Source: Butyriboletus loyo
Taxonomy: Eukaryota > Basidiomycota > Agaricomycetes > Boletales > Boletaceae
DNA: 64,000 bases
Assembly: GCA_038093515.1 (NCBI GenBank)
Contig: JBBPSI010000057.1
Coordinates: 62,001-126,000 of the forward strand
Reading direction: 5' to 3'
This document shows positions 50,164 to 62,617 of the stretch, piece after piece. Each line of letters starts with the position of its first letter. Position 1 is the first letter of the stretch. The notes under the pieces were generated by a model that saw only the letters and a list, made by a program, of their open reading frames with translations, ran no database searches and was not told the DNA's origin. Position numbers and translations under genes: made by a program.

Positions 50164-52290
50164 TTTGTCGAAATGAGACACGAGCAGACAAATCCAAGAA
50201 GGATTCAGTTAGTCGATTCTCGCTGTCTCCCACGCAGATTACATCAGCTTCATGTTTTACGATCATCAGAAACTTGTAAGTCATCCGAGTACGCTAATTG
50301 TAGTTGGTCAATTTTACCAATTCTCCCCCGATCACCGCAAACGTCGTACTAGGCATTTGTACACTAATTTATGGTAATAATCCAACTACGGTCACCTGTT
50401 TCGCTGTTCGATGATCAAGTCACAGAAACACGTTCGGTGAGCCTGTCTTTTGTCAGCGGGTGCTAACTACATGTTTAGTAGTTTTGTTCTAGATCGTACG
50501 AAACGTTTTTGCTGATACACGGCGTCCACGGGGATCGTTCGTGGGTTCCACAATACCCGCGGGCGATCACCAAGCGAGTGGGTACCGCGTTTGTTGCGGG
50601 CTGAATATGTGACATAAATGAATGACTTCACGCCACCGTCACACTGCCAACGCCGCAGGTAGGTCCCCTAAGCGGGGGGGGACTGACCCTCTATGTCAAC
50701 AGACAAAATATTTCTAGCCGTTATCTTGGACGGTAAAACGTCACTGGGTCATCTTTGTTACATTGTTCGTGTTGCGACTTATCTCCAGAATTCTTCAAGT
50801 CAGCGTATTCACGTAAGACTCGCTTCTCGAACTTTTGCCTTGTTTCGCAGAATATCCGACGGAAAGGACCGAACGAAATGATCATGATCCAGGAATTAGT
50901 TCTCTGGGCATTGCGAATGAACACTCCAGTCCGCCAAAAAGATCCGATCACAGCACGGTTCATGTCATGGGTAAACAAGGTCCGGTCCGTAACGCCGTCC
51001 TGTTGAAACGGCCACGAAACGGCCAGTTGCTGAGTAAAGGATATAACACGGACGGCGGAGGAGGTGTCACAGTCCATTTACATTTGTTCTAGTGTTGGTA
51101 GATGCCTCTCCAGGATTGCAGGCGCAATATCAGTCTCAGTTAGAAGAACTTACCCGTCAAAGAAGCCGATTCCACGCCGATAAGAATGGTGTCGTTAAGT
51201 GCATAAACTAGGCAAGTGGAGGCTGCGTTTACGCCATGGCTGTGAGTTAATGTCATGAGTCTTATCGATGGCCCCTTGCCTCATTAATGTGACGGGGTCT
51301 GGTCACCGCTCTACATCGGGCTTTGAGTGCTTGAGCTCCCATCATTGACCGCGCGGATTCTCCATATTTGTACTGCATTCTTGTGCGAGCAGGTGCTATG
51401 TGTTCTCAGACCTTACCCACAACCCAACTACCTTTCCCCGCTTGTAGTCGTTTCAGGGCTGAAATTGAAACGTGCTTATGGGGGGGCTGTCACATTGCCA
51501 CCCTACTTCATCGCATCAAGGATACCCGCTTCTGCAAAATTTGTTATAATCGATCAAGACAATGTGTGACACATGCACACTGGCAGCCATTTTCAGCGTT
51601 ATGGTGAGTGTCCTTTGTGTCTCTTCGGCTCAGATCAATGATATCTTCTCGTCTAGTTAGTCCCTCTATGGGTCCAAGAACCAACCGTGGAAAGGGTCGT
51701 CTTTGCTCTACTCACCAAACGTTGCGAGTCTACCGCAACCGAATTCCGCGGTCCGCGTCTTGGGAATTCGTATTTCTCTAGCCCAGATCTTGACCGGAAC
51801 AAAGTCTGTCCGCCGTCATCGTTAATTTGAATATGAGACTAGAGCCTCTGCTCAGAAAACCTGTCACCTGGCGCTCGCTCCACGACAGGAATCTGGGGTG
51901 GCGACCCTCTTTTCGTTCACCCAATTTCTTCAAAGTAACGTGCGCACTGTCCCAACGCGAACTACAGCACCCGCATATACACACCCTAGACCTAGGATGG
52001 AGAATAGGAACAAACCAGCACAACCCAACCTCAACAGACCCGATGCTGATCAATTAACAGAACCTGGGAATGCTCGCTGCACTCGCTTCCATCACACTGC
52101 CCACCAGCCTACTGCGAACTGTGGTACTGGAACTCAAGGTCAAGGGCGAATGACCATCCCCGGCAAGGACGGATTCCGGGGGCCATAAGTATGTTTATCT
52201 GCCGAGATTTGCGCTTTGTCCCTGTAATAGTTGATGGCGACCCGACTAGTTGGCGCGCGTTCTTCTTTACGCAAAAGCATATGCTGACAC

Positions 52291-52330
52291 GCACCGTGAA
52301 CGCACCGTGAACGCGCCGTGAACGCGCCGA
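52291..52330. repeat. 11-bp minisatellite, about 3.6 copies
   Basis: Unit GCACCGTGAAC repeated as GCACC.., GCACC.., GCGCC.., GCGCC.., the later copies sharing an A-to-G change. Confidence 0.75.
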
Positions 52331-52528
52331 CACAGCGGAGTGGGAAACGATGCTGAGGCTCTCATCACCCTGCTTCCTGGTGCTGCCTGTTCGGCAGAAA
52401 TAGAAACGGCCGGGACATGGAGTTGGAAAATCAACCATGGGCGTTTCTTCACATCAGCCCAATGGTGGTCAGTAAGTCGATTGAGAATCGTTTTGTTTGG
52501 AAAATAGACGAGTGTATGAGCCTATATA

Positions 52529-52561
52529 GCGAAAGCTAGGTCTCACGTTCTGGATCTAGCT
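52529..52561 (+). repeat. Dispersed motif copy C
   Basis: Most diverged copy of the GCGAAAGC..TCTnACGTT..GGATCnAGCTGAAA motif also found at 14710 and 37642. Confidence 0.4.
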
Positions 52562-52881
52562 GAAACTGCAGATCTCCCCCCTCAAATTCTTTCCGCAGAT
52601 GTACCTGGGTAATGGGTTTGCTATCGATGGTCATCCACGTCCGACCTCGTATGGCATGGTCGGTCCGATGCACCCATATAGCAGTGGATGTCTGTCCTGT
52701 GAGTGTCATCCGACATCGTAACTTGTAAACTGAACAAATATACAGATATCTACGGTAGGCGAGCTAGTTGTCAGGCTCATGCAGACCAATCCTTCCCATT
52801 CTAACGGACTTTGAATGATTTCCAGGGAACATTTAAGGCGGTTTAAAATGGTCCTAGTTGATCATCGCTCACTAGTCATTA

Positions 52882-53160
52882 GCGGGTCTCAAACATGACC
52901 ACTAGTTGGCCAACTAGTGACTGATGTATCGAAAATTAGTCACTCGCTACGGTGGTGGGGTTCAGGCTCCGACTCAATCATTCTAAGTGGAGCTTTAACC
53001 TAACCTAATAGTAAAAAAAGTGTAGTCAAAAATACTTAAGGCTGAGTGGCATGTCTGATATTTAAAGCGGAGCTTAAATATGCTGTTCATCGAACTTTTC
53101 ATGCTCCTCAGCCGAGCTTATGTAAACAACTAGTTGGCCTGGCTAGTGTTTGAGACCCGC
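52882..53160. mobile_element. 279-bp MITE with TA target duplication
   Basis: Both ends carry the same 14-base terminal inverted repeat, GCGGGTCTCAAACA, in opposite orientation, each flanked directly by TA (52880-52881 and 53161-53162), as expected for a Tc1/mariner-type non-autonomous element. Near both ends, just inside the repeats, ACTAGTTGGCC also occurs. The interior is AT-rich with runs such as TTTAAGGCGGTTTAA and AGCTTAAATATGC and has no open frame. It lies 118 bases from the second H3 stop. Confidence 0.8.
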
Positions 53161-53279
53161 TATTAGTAGGCTCTCGCCAGGCTGGACCCATTCCCCTTGT
53201 AGATCAGACAGATCAGAGATGATGAGATTGTAGGAAGAGTACAATAATGATACAGCAGGATAAAATGGAAATAAGATGT

Positions 53280-53852
<573 letters not shown>

Positions 53853-54113
53853 TGCAGATTGGTAGTGGTTGGTGATGGGATGGTTATGTGTTTTTGTCAA
53901 ACCGACGCCTGTGTATTTAAGTTGTCGCGTCACGTGGTCACGTGGATGCGCGTTCCACTCGATCAACAATCAACAAAGCGTTTACGGAAATTCGACACAG
54001 CCACGGCGTCGGCCATATATAGCGACTCGACATATCTCTTTGCCCTCTACCGCGACGCACAACAAGCACACTCGCAAACTTTTTATTACTCCCCCAATAA
54101 CTTGTACCTAGAA
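53853..54113. promoter_or_regulatory. Divergent H3-H4 promoter, copy 2
   Basis: 261 bases, almost identical to copy 1 and carrying the same paired CACGTG boxes (53931-53936 and 53939-53944), the TTAAATAC box and CATATATAG near 54014-54022. It lacks 19 bases found next to the H4 TATA box in copy 1. Confidence 0.75.
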
Positions 54114-54574
<461 letters not shown>

Positions 54575-54928
54575 TCGAGATCCTTTGTCGTAGTTGTAAA
54601 CTGTATCTTACCTGTATTTTGTAATTCTCCTCGTGAGTTGGTTCGGGGTGGTTGTCCCCATGCATTGTTGTGGTACGATGCTCCGTAATTGCCTGGATAT
54701 CATTCACTTGACTTCCTCCCAACGCATACCTCTTGGGGTGGCCTCCAAGGTAGGGGTGTACAGGAGGTCCGACAAATTTTACAGCTAGCACCTTGAGTTT
54801 GGTCATACATATTACTGGCACTTGGGATGCGTTAGGAGAGGGTCGACTGTGATGCAGTCTCAAAGAAGGGGAGTGGTATATATTATTTCATTCACTACTA
54901 TAAATACTAGCGCCATCCAACCTAGACT
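54575..54928. other. Convergent 3' region
   Basis: 354 bases between the stops of H4 copy 2 (+) and the coiled-coil gene (-). No feature beyond the left part of the shared 42-bp sequence at its right end. Confidence 0.35.
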
Positions 54929-54957
54929 TTACTCGTCTACGATGCTAATCACTGACA
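54916..54957 (-). repeat. 42-bp sequence shared with 60349-60390, copy 1
   Basis: Forty of 42 bases match 60349-60390. Here it codes for the last residues and stop codon of the coiled-coil protein (VISIVDE-stop) plus the first bases after the stop. Confidence 0.7.
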
Positions 54958-56923
54958 TGAGAGCTACCTTTGGCTTGATGATTAACTCTGATGGTTTCCC
55001 ATCCTGTTCCTTGCCAGCTCCTGCCCTAATTCGCCGCACCAACCCCAATTCTGTCGCACACAGCACAGTTTCCAGGTGTCCTTCTGTACCTTGCACGCTG
55101 TCCTCATTTTCATACGAGTCCTCCATCGTCTTCTCATCAAAAACCGTGTCAGGTGACACCTTCACCACTTCAAGATCCTCCGAGACTACGCCCACACCAA
55201 TCATGTTATTCACTTGTACAGCAAGTGAGACGAATTGGTGGAGCTTCTCCGCGAATTTCGACCAGAGTCCAGACACGATGTCAGACGCAGATGTGGTAGA
55301 ACCTGCTGCTGAAAGGATGTCAGAGAAACCTGTGATGATGGCCCCGGTAAGGTTGCCCCCGAGTTCAGGATCGCTCGTACAAGCGGCCAGGGCATATCTC
55401 CGTGTGAGGGCACGCCAATTCCCAGATATGGCCTGCACCTCTGTCAGAAGTCTCCTCAGCATGGCTCTGCAACATATCGAAAGTGTCTCACCTCCATCCC
55501 GCAACCTCTGGTATATTGCATGGATGTACGTGTTACGCGACTGCCCTTGCCCGATGCTCCATGGTGACGCGATGTGGTACAATTCGTGTGTCAGATACGC
55601 CTGAAAAGCTATCTCGACCAGGATAAAGTTGTCTTTGCACTTCCTTGTCCCTAGCAGTTGCATGAATCTCATACCCAAGGCCTCTGACGTCCTGGTCTGT
55701 TCAATGGCCTGCGTGGTCATCTGACTCGTAGGCAGTGTCTCGACCATAAACTTCTCGACCGCCCACTCGGTCATATACGTGGCGCTTTGTTGCACCTCTT
55801 CATTGAGCTTCCGTAGCGTGTTGACGACCTCTGAGCCGGAGTACGTGTCTGCGGTCGTGAGGAACTTCTGAGCACCTCGTAATTCCGACGTGCGCTGCTC
55901 GAGGTTTGCCTTTGTCGATTGATACTTGTGACGTAGGCCGTCGTGCCTATCGCTCAGGTCACCATACTTCTGCCTGAGTGAAGCACAGTATTCCTCCACT
56001 TTTTGCTTTTTCTCGAGCGCAGCCTGACGCTCGTGACGCATAGCATCGAGTTCCTTCGCCTGTTCTTCATACCGTTGGAGGACTGCCGCATGAGCGCAGG
56101 CAAACTTGTTCCTTTCCGCTAGGGCTTCTTGACGCTGCTGGCGGATGGAAGTGATTTTCTTTGATCGCTCCTCGCACTGCTGCCTGGCGGACACATAGGC
56201 ATGGTAATATTTATCATCTTCCTCATTCGTCGCTCGACGCTGGCGTCGGATAATGCTGACTTCCCTCCGCTGCGCGTCGCAATGGTATTGGAAATCTGAT
56301 GATTTGGGAGCGATCGGCTCCGCGTCCCTGACACGTGCGAGAGGAGGGCGATGGATATCAATGCTTTCCTTCGGTGATGTTGGATAATGCGCCTCATGCG
56401 GGGCGTCCCGCTTATCGTCGGTACGATCCCCATCATACATGTACTGATCTTCTTCTTTGGGTGGTCTGGACTGCAACTGTAAAGCAGAATTAAGGACGCA
56501 TTTTCTCCTCAGGGTGTTTTTTCCATACCTCGTCTCTCGTCTCAGTCACTTCCCTGTCCCTTGCGTACATGGATTCTTGGTCCTTGGTCAACGTAGGCGG
56601 TGTTTTCTGGTGTTCTCCTCCGTCCCTTTCTACGTCCACTCGCTCTGGTGCATCCTGAGGAACATGGGACTGAGATAAGGAGCGACTCGGGGCGTTCTCG
56701 TTTCGAATTTGGGAGGTAGGGTAGGTGGTATCTCTGGCAGACGATAGCGGCTCAGGCGTTGCGGTGACATGAGACCCCACTGTCTGCCGTGTACATCGTA
56801 TTAGGATTGTCCCCGTACCAAAAACGGGCGCCATACCTCCCGTGGACGGGAATCAGGCAGGGGAATAATGTCTCGGTAAGGGCGGGAGGTGTCGTCGAGA
56901 TGATAGTGTGGATGCGTAGACAT
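54929..56923 (-). CDS. Coiled-coil protein of unknown function
   Basis: Not assigned to a named family. Three exons: MSTHPHYHLDDTSRPYRDIIP..PRE (from 56923), ETVGSHVTATPEPLSS..TETRDE, then a long exon (to 54929) starting LQSRPPKEEDQYMYDGD. About 640 residues. The first 150 residues are polar and charged (probably disordered); then come Gln/Arg/Glu-rich heptads (RRQRRATNEEDDKYY, ARQQCEERSKKITSIRQQR, EEQAKELDAMRHERQAALEKK), a long coiled coil, and a globular helical half from TADTYSGSEVVNTLRKLNEEV on, which I recall as a conserved domain in many agaric proteins of unknown role. It ends with an acidic stretch and VALMSVISIVDE. It is head-to-head with the HSPA12-like gene. Confidence 0.75.
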
Positions 56924-57434
56924 GGATGCCTTCAACTTCACGATGGGCCTAAACAATTTTCGCATACAAAAGCTGTATGCAGAATGCCTCGAGCTGGTGA
57001 CCAGAGTATAAAGTGGATGGGCAATTCATTAGTAAGCTGATTCAGGCCAGGGGGTTTAAACGGACCAGAACGATCTGCATCGTGGCATCAAACACGCTTG
57101 TCAGGCGTTGATGAGTACATCAACAACCGGGAGAAAGATAAGTTCACAACTGTACTCACCAATACAGGAGTCCTCACAAAACCCTCCAAGTCTTGTGAGC
57201 TCGCAGCGACATCCAAGAGACTCCCATAAGGCGCTACTATTGCTTTGCGCCCTGGCACCAGAATGGACTTCTGATAACGCCCCGCACACTCTAGGTTTCA
57301 TAGTAACATGAGGCAACGGCCTTGTGACATGCGTGCCTTCCTGGTTCTCGACGCTGGCGTTGATAGCCGCTATCGGCAGTCTATATAAACTGCCTTCACC
57401 CTCAAGCGAGTCCCCTCTGAACCGTGGACAAGTC
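56924..57434. promoter_or_regulatory. Divergent promoter, coiled-coil and HSPA12-like genes
   Basis: 511 bases between the two divergent starts. On the HSPA12 side a TATATAA box lies at 57382-57388, 47 bases before the ATG at 57435. No heat-shock elements were identified by eye. Confidence 0.5.
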
Positions 57435-59831
57435 ATGCTCGAACGAAAACCATACACTGGGCCGACTCGTCAGCTTGTCCTTGCATTTGATATCGGCACC
57501 ACTTGTAGTGGTGTCTCCTATTGTATCCTCCAGCCAGGCGAAGTTCCTGAGCCAAAAGGCGTCATGAGGTCACTTTACTCACTTTGCATCTCCTTATCCC
57601 CTCCTGACTCGCTACTGTAGGTACCCCGGCCAAGGCCAAGTAGGCGACTTCAAACTGCCGTCTGTGATGTACTATGATCAAAAGGGAAATCTCAAAGCGG
57701 TGGGCTACGAGGCCCTCAAGGATGAAGTGGTCGAGATGGCAATGACCGAAGGATGGGTGAAGCTGGAATGGTCAGCCATCCACGACTCGAGGCACTTCCG
57801 TACTCACGTGTGTTGGTAGGTGGAAGCTTCACCTCCGGCCAAAACATCTATCCTCCGCGCACATCAAGCACAACGACATCCCGCCCCTCCCAAAGGGAAA
57901 ATCTATCATCAATGTTTTGACAGACTTCATCAAATACATTTTCCAGTGCGCAGAGACCTACGTTCAGGAATCTTACCCCAGATATATATGGGAATCGATC
58001 AAGGACGAGATCCAGTTCATGTTTACGCATCCAAACGGTTGGGAGGGTGCCCAGCAGCAGCAGATTCGGCGTGCGGTTGAGCAAGCTGGGCTCGTTCCCA
58101 GCACTCCCGAAGGACGTTCTCGCGTCCGTTTTTTGACAGAAGGTGAAGCTGGTCTTCACTTTTGCATCTGGGACTTGTTCGCGTCGGGGGTACCTGATCA
58201 AGAAAAGTATCCTAACGGTCAGGGAGTCGTGGTGATTGATGCTGGTGGTGGTACTCTCGACTTGAGTATGTATTCGATGAAGTTCAATCCGACATCGTTT
58301 GAGGAGATTGCGCCCGCCGAGTGTAAGCCTCATTCTTTCTGTGATGTCATTTCTTCTCATCCATCGCTCTAGGCCGTCTGCAGGGTTCAGTATTTGTGAC
58401 ACGCAGAGCAAAGGGGCTGTTACGAGGTAGGTGACGTTTTCACTGTCTTGCTCGTACGCTGACAGGCACGAAAAAAAGAAAAGCTTCAAGGGTCGCGCTA
58501 TTCTGGTAAAGAAATGCTAGATGAAGTCACGAACACGTTCGACCAGACAACAAAGCTTACGATCTCTAGTGCCGAACAACCGGCATACATCAAGGTGGGC
58601 AGTCTTCGCGAGAACGATTCGGGCCGTGACATCAAAGCCGGGAAATTGAAACTTTCGGGGTAAGATCTGTCCGATACCGAGAAATTGGTTGTGATGATGG
58701 ATTGTCATGTCTCTGCTAGGCAAGATGTCACCAAACTCTTTGATGACTCCATCAACGCTGTCATCAACGCATTTGAACAACAACGCATCAATGTGACGAC
58801 ACCCATCACCGTTGGTGTCACTCTCTGCGCCAGGATACAGACGCAAGACTTACATTCATGACTGTAGATGGCGTTCCTTGTCGGTGGGTTCGGAGCGAAC
58901 GATTGGTTCTGGTCACAGCTGCAGTCGTATTTCAAGTCCCAGAGCATCGAACTTTCCCGTCCGAGTAGAGTGTGCGTACGCTTCTTGTCTGGGCATAGGG
59001 AGTTTGATTTACGGTCTACAGTCATAAGGCGGTCCCCGATGGTGCCCTTTCGTTCCTTGTCGATAATCTGGTGAAATCGCGCGTTGCACGTGCTACGTAC
59101 GGCACGGAATATGCAACCTTGGTCGACATGCACAATCCAGAACATGTTTCCAGGGCGGAAATTTGGGGTGTGAGTGCAGCTGGATTGCCTCTTGTCCCGA
59201 AGGCATTTCAGGCAATTCTGTCCAAGGTTGGTTTTTGATCGTCCATCAAGTGACATTTGACGCTGACACAACAATGTTCTTGTAGGGTGTTCAAGTCAGT
59301 GAACTAAAGGAATTCCGTCAAGAATTTTGCTTGCTTGGAGCGACTCAAGCGAACCTCGGTGACGAGACGCTGTCTATTTTATGCTATCGGGGCGCTTCGT
59401 CGGATCCGCAGTGGATTGATAGTGACGAAGGCAAGTTCCTTGCCATTGCTGTGATCACCTTCTGAATTTATTATGTTAGCGTCCTTCTCGACACTCTGCA
59501 CCATTCGATTCGATATAGAGGATGTAGTGAAAACGTTGACCCCGATAAGAAGGGTGTTTGGGCCACCAGGCTTTTTCTACCGTCTCGTCTTCGATGTCAT
59601 TATTTCGTTCGGGACCACGGAATTCACTGCGCAAGTCGCTTGGAAGGATAATGTGAGTCCCCCAGAAACCAAGTTCGCTCAGCATGTTCTTATGTTATGA
59701 TTTTATCAGGGCGTGGAGAAGAGGTGAGCTCCAGCGAATTTGACTTTTCTTTCTTTTTTCTTCTTTCTTTTGTGGTCCCGTCTGACCCCTGCGACAGGAC
59801 TCCTGCCATGATGATATACGATGAAAATTGA
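57435..59831 (+). CDS. HSPA12-like atypical Hsp70
   Basis: Actin-fold ATPase of the Hsp70-12 branch, which lacks the classical substrate-binding lid; this family is expanded in basidiomycetes and the role is unknown. About 580 residues from roughly ten exons. Phosphate-1 motif LVLAFDIGTTCSGVSYCIL near residue 15, then MRYPGQGQVGDFKLPSVMYYD, LEWWKLHLRPKHL (across an intron), HPNGWEGAQQQQIRRAVEQAG, LTEGEAGLHFC, the phosphate-2 motif VVIDAGGGTLDLS, EEIAPAECRLQGSVFV, adenosine motif AFLVGGFGANDW, and ATYGTEY. It ends FGTTEFTAQVAWKDNGVEKRTP and MMIYDEN. Every exon junction closes in frame, so it looks intact. Confidence 0.9.
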
Positions 59832-60348
59832 AGGTCGTCGTGTTCGCTATGCTCTTCCAATCGCGCTTGGTGTGGGTGTCCAGTCATGTGCGCTCGTTAA
59901 GTACCACAGGTCCACTTGTCTGGGCATCGCACACGGCGTGTGTAAACTAGTGTTGTTGGCTGATGTTCTGATTGTCATCACCTGATGGTTAATGATATCT
60001 GGTTTCGGTGGTCTCATACAACTGCCCGCGTCTTCCTACTTCAGTGGACGAAATTAGCCGAAAACCATTCACAGACGACTCTGACCAGGTTCTCAGGCTA
60101 GTTTCGCTCGCTGATCAGTACCTGGGAGGCAGAGCTGGTGAGTGGCACTGCGACGTTTCTGGGTTGATTGACATGCCCCCAGGAAACGTATCCATTCGTT
60201 GTCGGCAACCTCCCAAGTCCTCAGGTTGCATGCTCAAATCATTCCTAATCTCTGTCTGGTCTGCGAGAGGACGAGGTGACTTCCAAAGCCATTAATATGC
60301 AAATCGGTATTACGCTCGGCATAAATTGAGTAGTCAATGTTGTTACCG
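59832..60348. other. Spacer, possible relic
   Basis: A plus-strand frame (60008-60295) reads SVDEISRKPFTDDSDQVLRLV and LADQYLGGRAGEWHC, which looks coding-like but matches nothing I can name. It could be a broken exon. Confidence 0.3.
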
Positions 60349-60390
60349 TCCAACCTAGACTTTACTCGGCTACGATGCTGATCACTGACA
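60349..60390 (-). repeat. 42-bp sequence shared with 54916-54957, copy 2
   Basis: Same sequence as the end of the coiled-coil gene with two mismatches. Here it directly follows the last recognisable part of the exonuclease relic (HSLAWL). Confidence 0.7.
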
Positions 60391-60760
60391 AGCCATGCAA
60401 GGCTATGTTTGAGTGGTCGACTGCGGGGGTGATGATATGTCAATGCAGTGTCGATGCAGAGGGGGTGGCAGATTCGGTCCTTCGGAGTGCTTTAGATGGA
60501 GGTGGGCTGCCTTCAGACGCGAGGATGGTGAGGGGTTGGGTTTGGACCTCGGCGAGAGTCGTTGTGGCCTTGGCGAGGGATACCTCGGCTATGTCCGACC
60601 ATCTACACGGTAGTGGTGAGCGCGGGTCGACAGATGAGATGAGGTGGAAAGTTGCTTTGTGAGATAGTCGATGGCGGGTTTGGGTAGTTTAACGAGCTTG
60701 TCGTACAGGACGATACCGGGTTCGTAGTCGATCATGCAGACACGCGCATACAGGCTATCC
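60349..60760 (-). pseudogene. Decayed REX-type 3'-5' RNA exonuclease
   Basis: Minus-strand pieces of a DEDDh exonuclease of the REX1/REXO1 type, which trims rRNA and tRNA 3' ends: ARVCMIDYEPGIVLYDKLVK and PAIDYLTK (60640-60755), ATTTLAEVQTQ and LTILASEG (about 60490-60570), CIDTALTYHHPRSRPLKHSLAWL (60390-60460). They lie in order but in different frames, with a missing SGIT segment, an absent catalytic DxE entry motif, and no GHSLESDL block between the second and third pieces. The upstream minus-strand frame (60732-60989) may be a further unreadable part. Confidence 0.65.
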
Positions 60761-60990
60761 GGGCTTCGATGCGTCGCTTTTTTTCGTCGCCACCGACGGG
60801 TCCCTGAAAGTACGTGCTGAGGACAAAGTACATTCTTGTTTGGTCGCCTGATCGGGTTGGGCAAGCAGGGCTGATGGTAGAGGCGATAAACGAGAGGGGC
60901 ATCTTTGAATCGTCGGGGAGCGGTATCGCAACCAGGATATTGGGGTTGATGGTAGGACAAGAAAGTCGGGGAGTATATCTGGTATCCATA

Positions 60991-61555
60991 GTGTGACGAC
61001 TTTTTGTAATATATGTTATATGTTCAGGTGCATGACAGAGATTAGTAGGAATGCTAGTAGGGTGACAGACGAGGTAATTTTATATGACTTGGTATTGTCA
61101 CAAGCAGTATAGCAGCTGGCAGTTTCTGGAGCCAACCCCGACGACGGGTACAGGCGTCGGGCAGGGTATGGGTGCACAAGAGGCATATCCATACCCGTAC
61201 CCATGATATAGCCTAGGAAGCAGACGAATAAAAAAGCGGCCGGCAACTCGCCGTTTGGTGTGAGCGAACCTCAAACAAACGGTGCGAGAATCAGGGTCAG
61301 TGGTAGTGTCGATGCAGAACGTTGGTGTCGAGGTTGAATGGATATCGACTTTATGGTCGTAGAGGAATTGGATGGACAGTCAATTCGTGGATGAAGAACT
61401 GTTCATTTCTCGAATGATAACTCGGATCCATTGCTTGATAAAATAAAAATAAAAGGTGAATTTCAGTGATGGGCATTAGTCTGTATCCAATGAGGCAAGC
61501 TGTCGATAGACGGGTCTGGTAAAATCCATGGAAAATTTGGCAGTGCAGATTCCCA
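60991..61555. other. Spacer, no gene
   Basis: AT-rich mixed sequence with no recognisable coding frame; the right part (from about 61,400) may belong to the Tc1 element. Confidence 0.35.
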
Positions 61556-61981
61556 GGGTCGTGTGACTAGGAGCCAATCACAAAATGCTACTTTTGTATC
61601 TGCAAATTATTTTAAAATCAATCTCGAAAATAAAGTTATGAAAGTATCAATCAATGACACACATACTGTACATCATAGGAAGGAGAGACTGAACTTTACC
61701 ATTTCCCATAAAGATTTGACTGTAGATTATTGGAAAAGGGTGGTAAGGTCAGATGAGACTAAAATCAACAGACCAGGATCAGATGGAAAAAAGTGGGTGT
61801 GAAAAAGGCTGGGGAGGGCTTGAGTGATAGGCTGGTAGAGGAAACCTTGAAGTTTGGATGTAATTCTCTGATGTTGTGGGGGTATATACTATGGGATGGG
61901 GTTGGATATGCATGCAGGATTGATGGAAGAATGGATGTGAACCTTTACATCAAGATTCTAGAGGAGGACCTCCAAGTGTAA
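61556..61981 (+). mobile_element. Tc1/mariner transposase relic
   Basis: Transposase fragment: HHRKERLNFTISHKDLTVDYWKR, VVRSDETKINRPGSDGKKWV, stop, KKAGEGLSDRLVEETLKFG and GRMDVNLYIKILEEDL, the middle of a fungal Tc1 DDE transposase. The SDETK motif holds one catalytic Asp; the next (QQDND-type) Asp and everything after are missing because homology ends at about 61,981. A TGA stands where Trp is usual (61799-61801). No terminal inverted repeat was identified. It cannot transpose. Confidence 0.8.
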
Positions 61982-62597
61982 TGATAGCAACGCATGGTCA
62001 AATGCCAGTATGAATACAATGCCACAAGCGGTCCACTACAGTTGCAGGTATACACAAATACCTGGTGTTACGCTGATAGCGCACAATAACTAGCAGCGAG
62101 CACTTGACTAGGGGCTCGAGCCTAATGAGGAAATGGCCGACTCGCGTAGACGACGCTATCGGGCTTCTGCAGAGCAAGTGTCGGCGAGATGTCGTAAGGT
62201 GGCGACCAGACGAGATCGAGCTGAAGCTTATCGGCTCTATCGGCAGATGGGGTATACTGCTAGATTACTATGCACTTGGTAGATGCGTAGAATTAGCTAA
62301 AGAAATCGTACTACTCTAAGTACGAGCATATATACTGGAGGGTATCGTGCACAGACCGAGCTGTGCGTGGCAGCGAGGGCAAAGGGTTATGAGTCGACGC
62401 GAGTCATAACGGCAAAGTGGGAAAGCGGCAAAGTGCCGGTAACGAGGGAGCTATGCTCCGAGTAAGATGGCGACATCGTCAGCGAATAAGAAGAGCTGAA
62501 GGCGAAGTGACGATGTCCATGAGGCGAGCCCCACAGGGCGAAGGGTGCGCGAACGGCGGAGCCCTTGGATACGGGTCTCGACGCGAAGGTACTGACA
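61982..62597 (-). repeat. Putative LTR of the gypsy element
   Basis: Begins TG (TGATAGCAACG) at the point where Tc1 homology breaks and could end CA (GGTACTGACA) 20 bases beyond the integrase stop, about 616 bases. It contains no gene. Support is only the TG..CA ends and position; no purine tract was evident next to it and the other LTR lies outside the window, so the limits are uncertain. Confidence 0.3.
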
Positions 62598-62617
62598 CGT
62601 CGTAATCTAGTCACGTG

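Larger units (their letters stand above)
50164..52881. other. 2.7 kb gene-poor region
   Basis: Short open frames only; none has a recognisable domain (the longest, 50721-51077 minus and 51778-52053 minus, look random). It contains a G8 run near 50674-50681, copy C of the dispersed motif and an 11-bp minisatellite. This is probably decayed mobile-element or gene sequence. Confidence 0.4.

Noticed and set aside
61982..62617. 71-codon plus-strand frame at 62104-62319 as a gene
   Set aside because: It lies inside the putative LTR, has no recognisable domain and no homologous start; not annotated.
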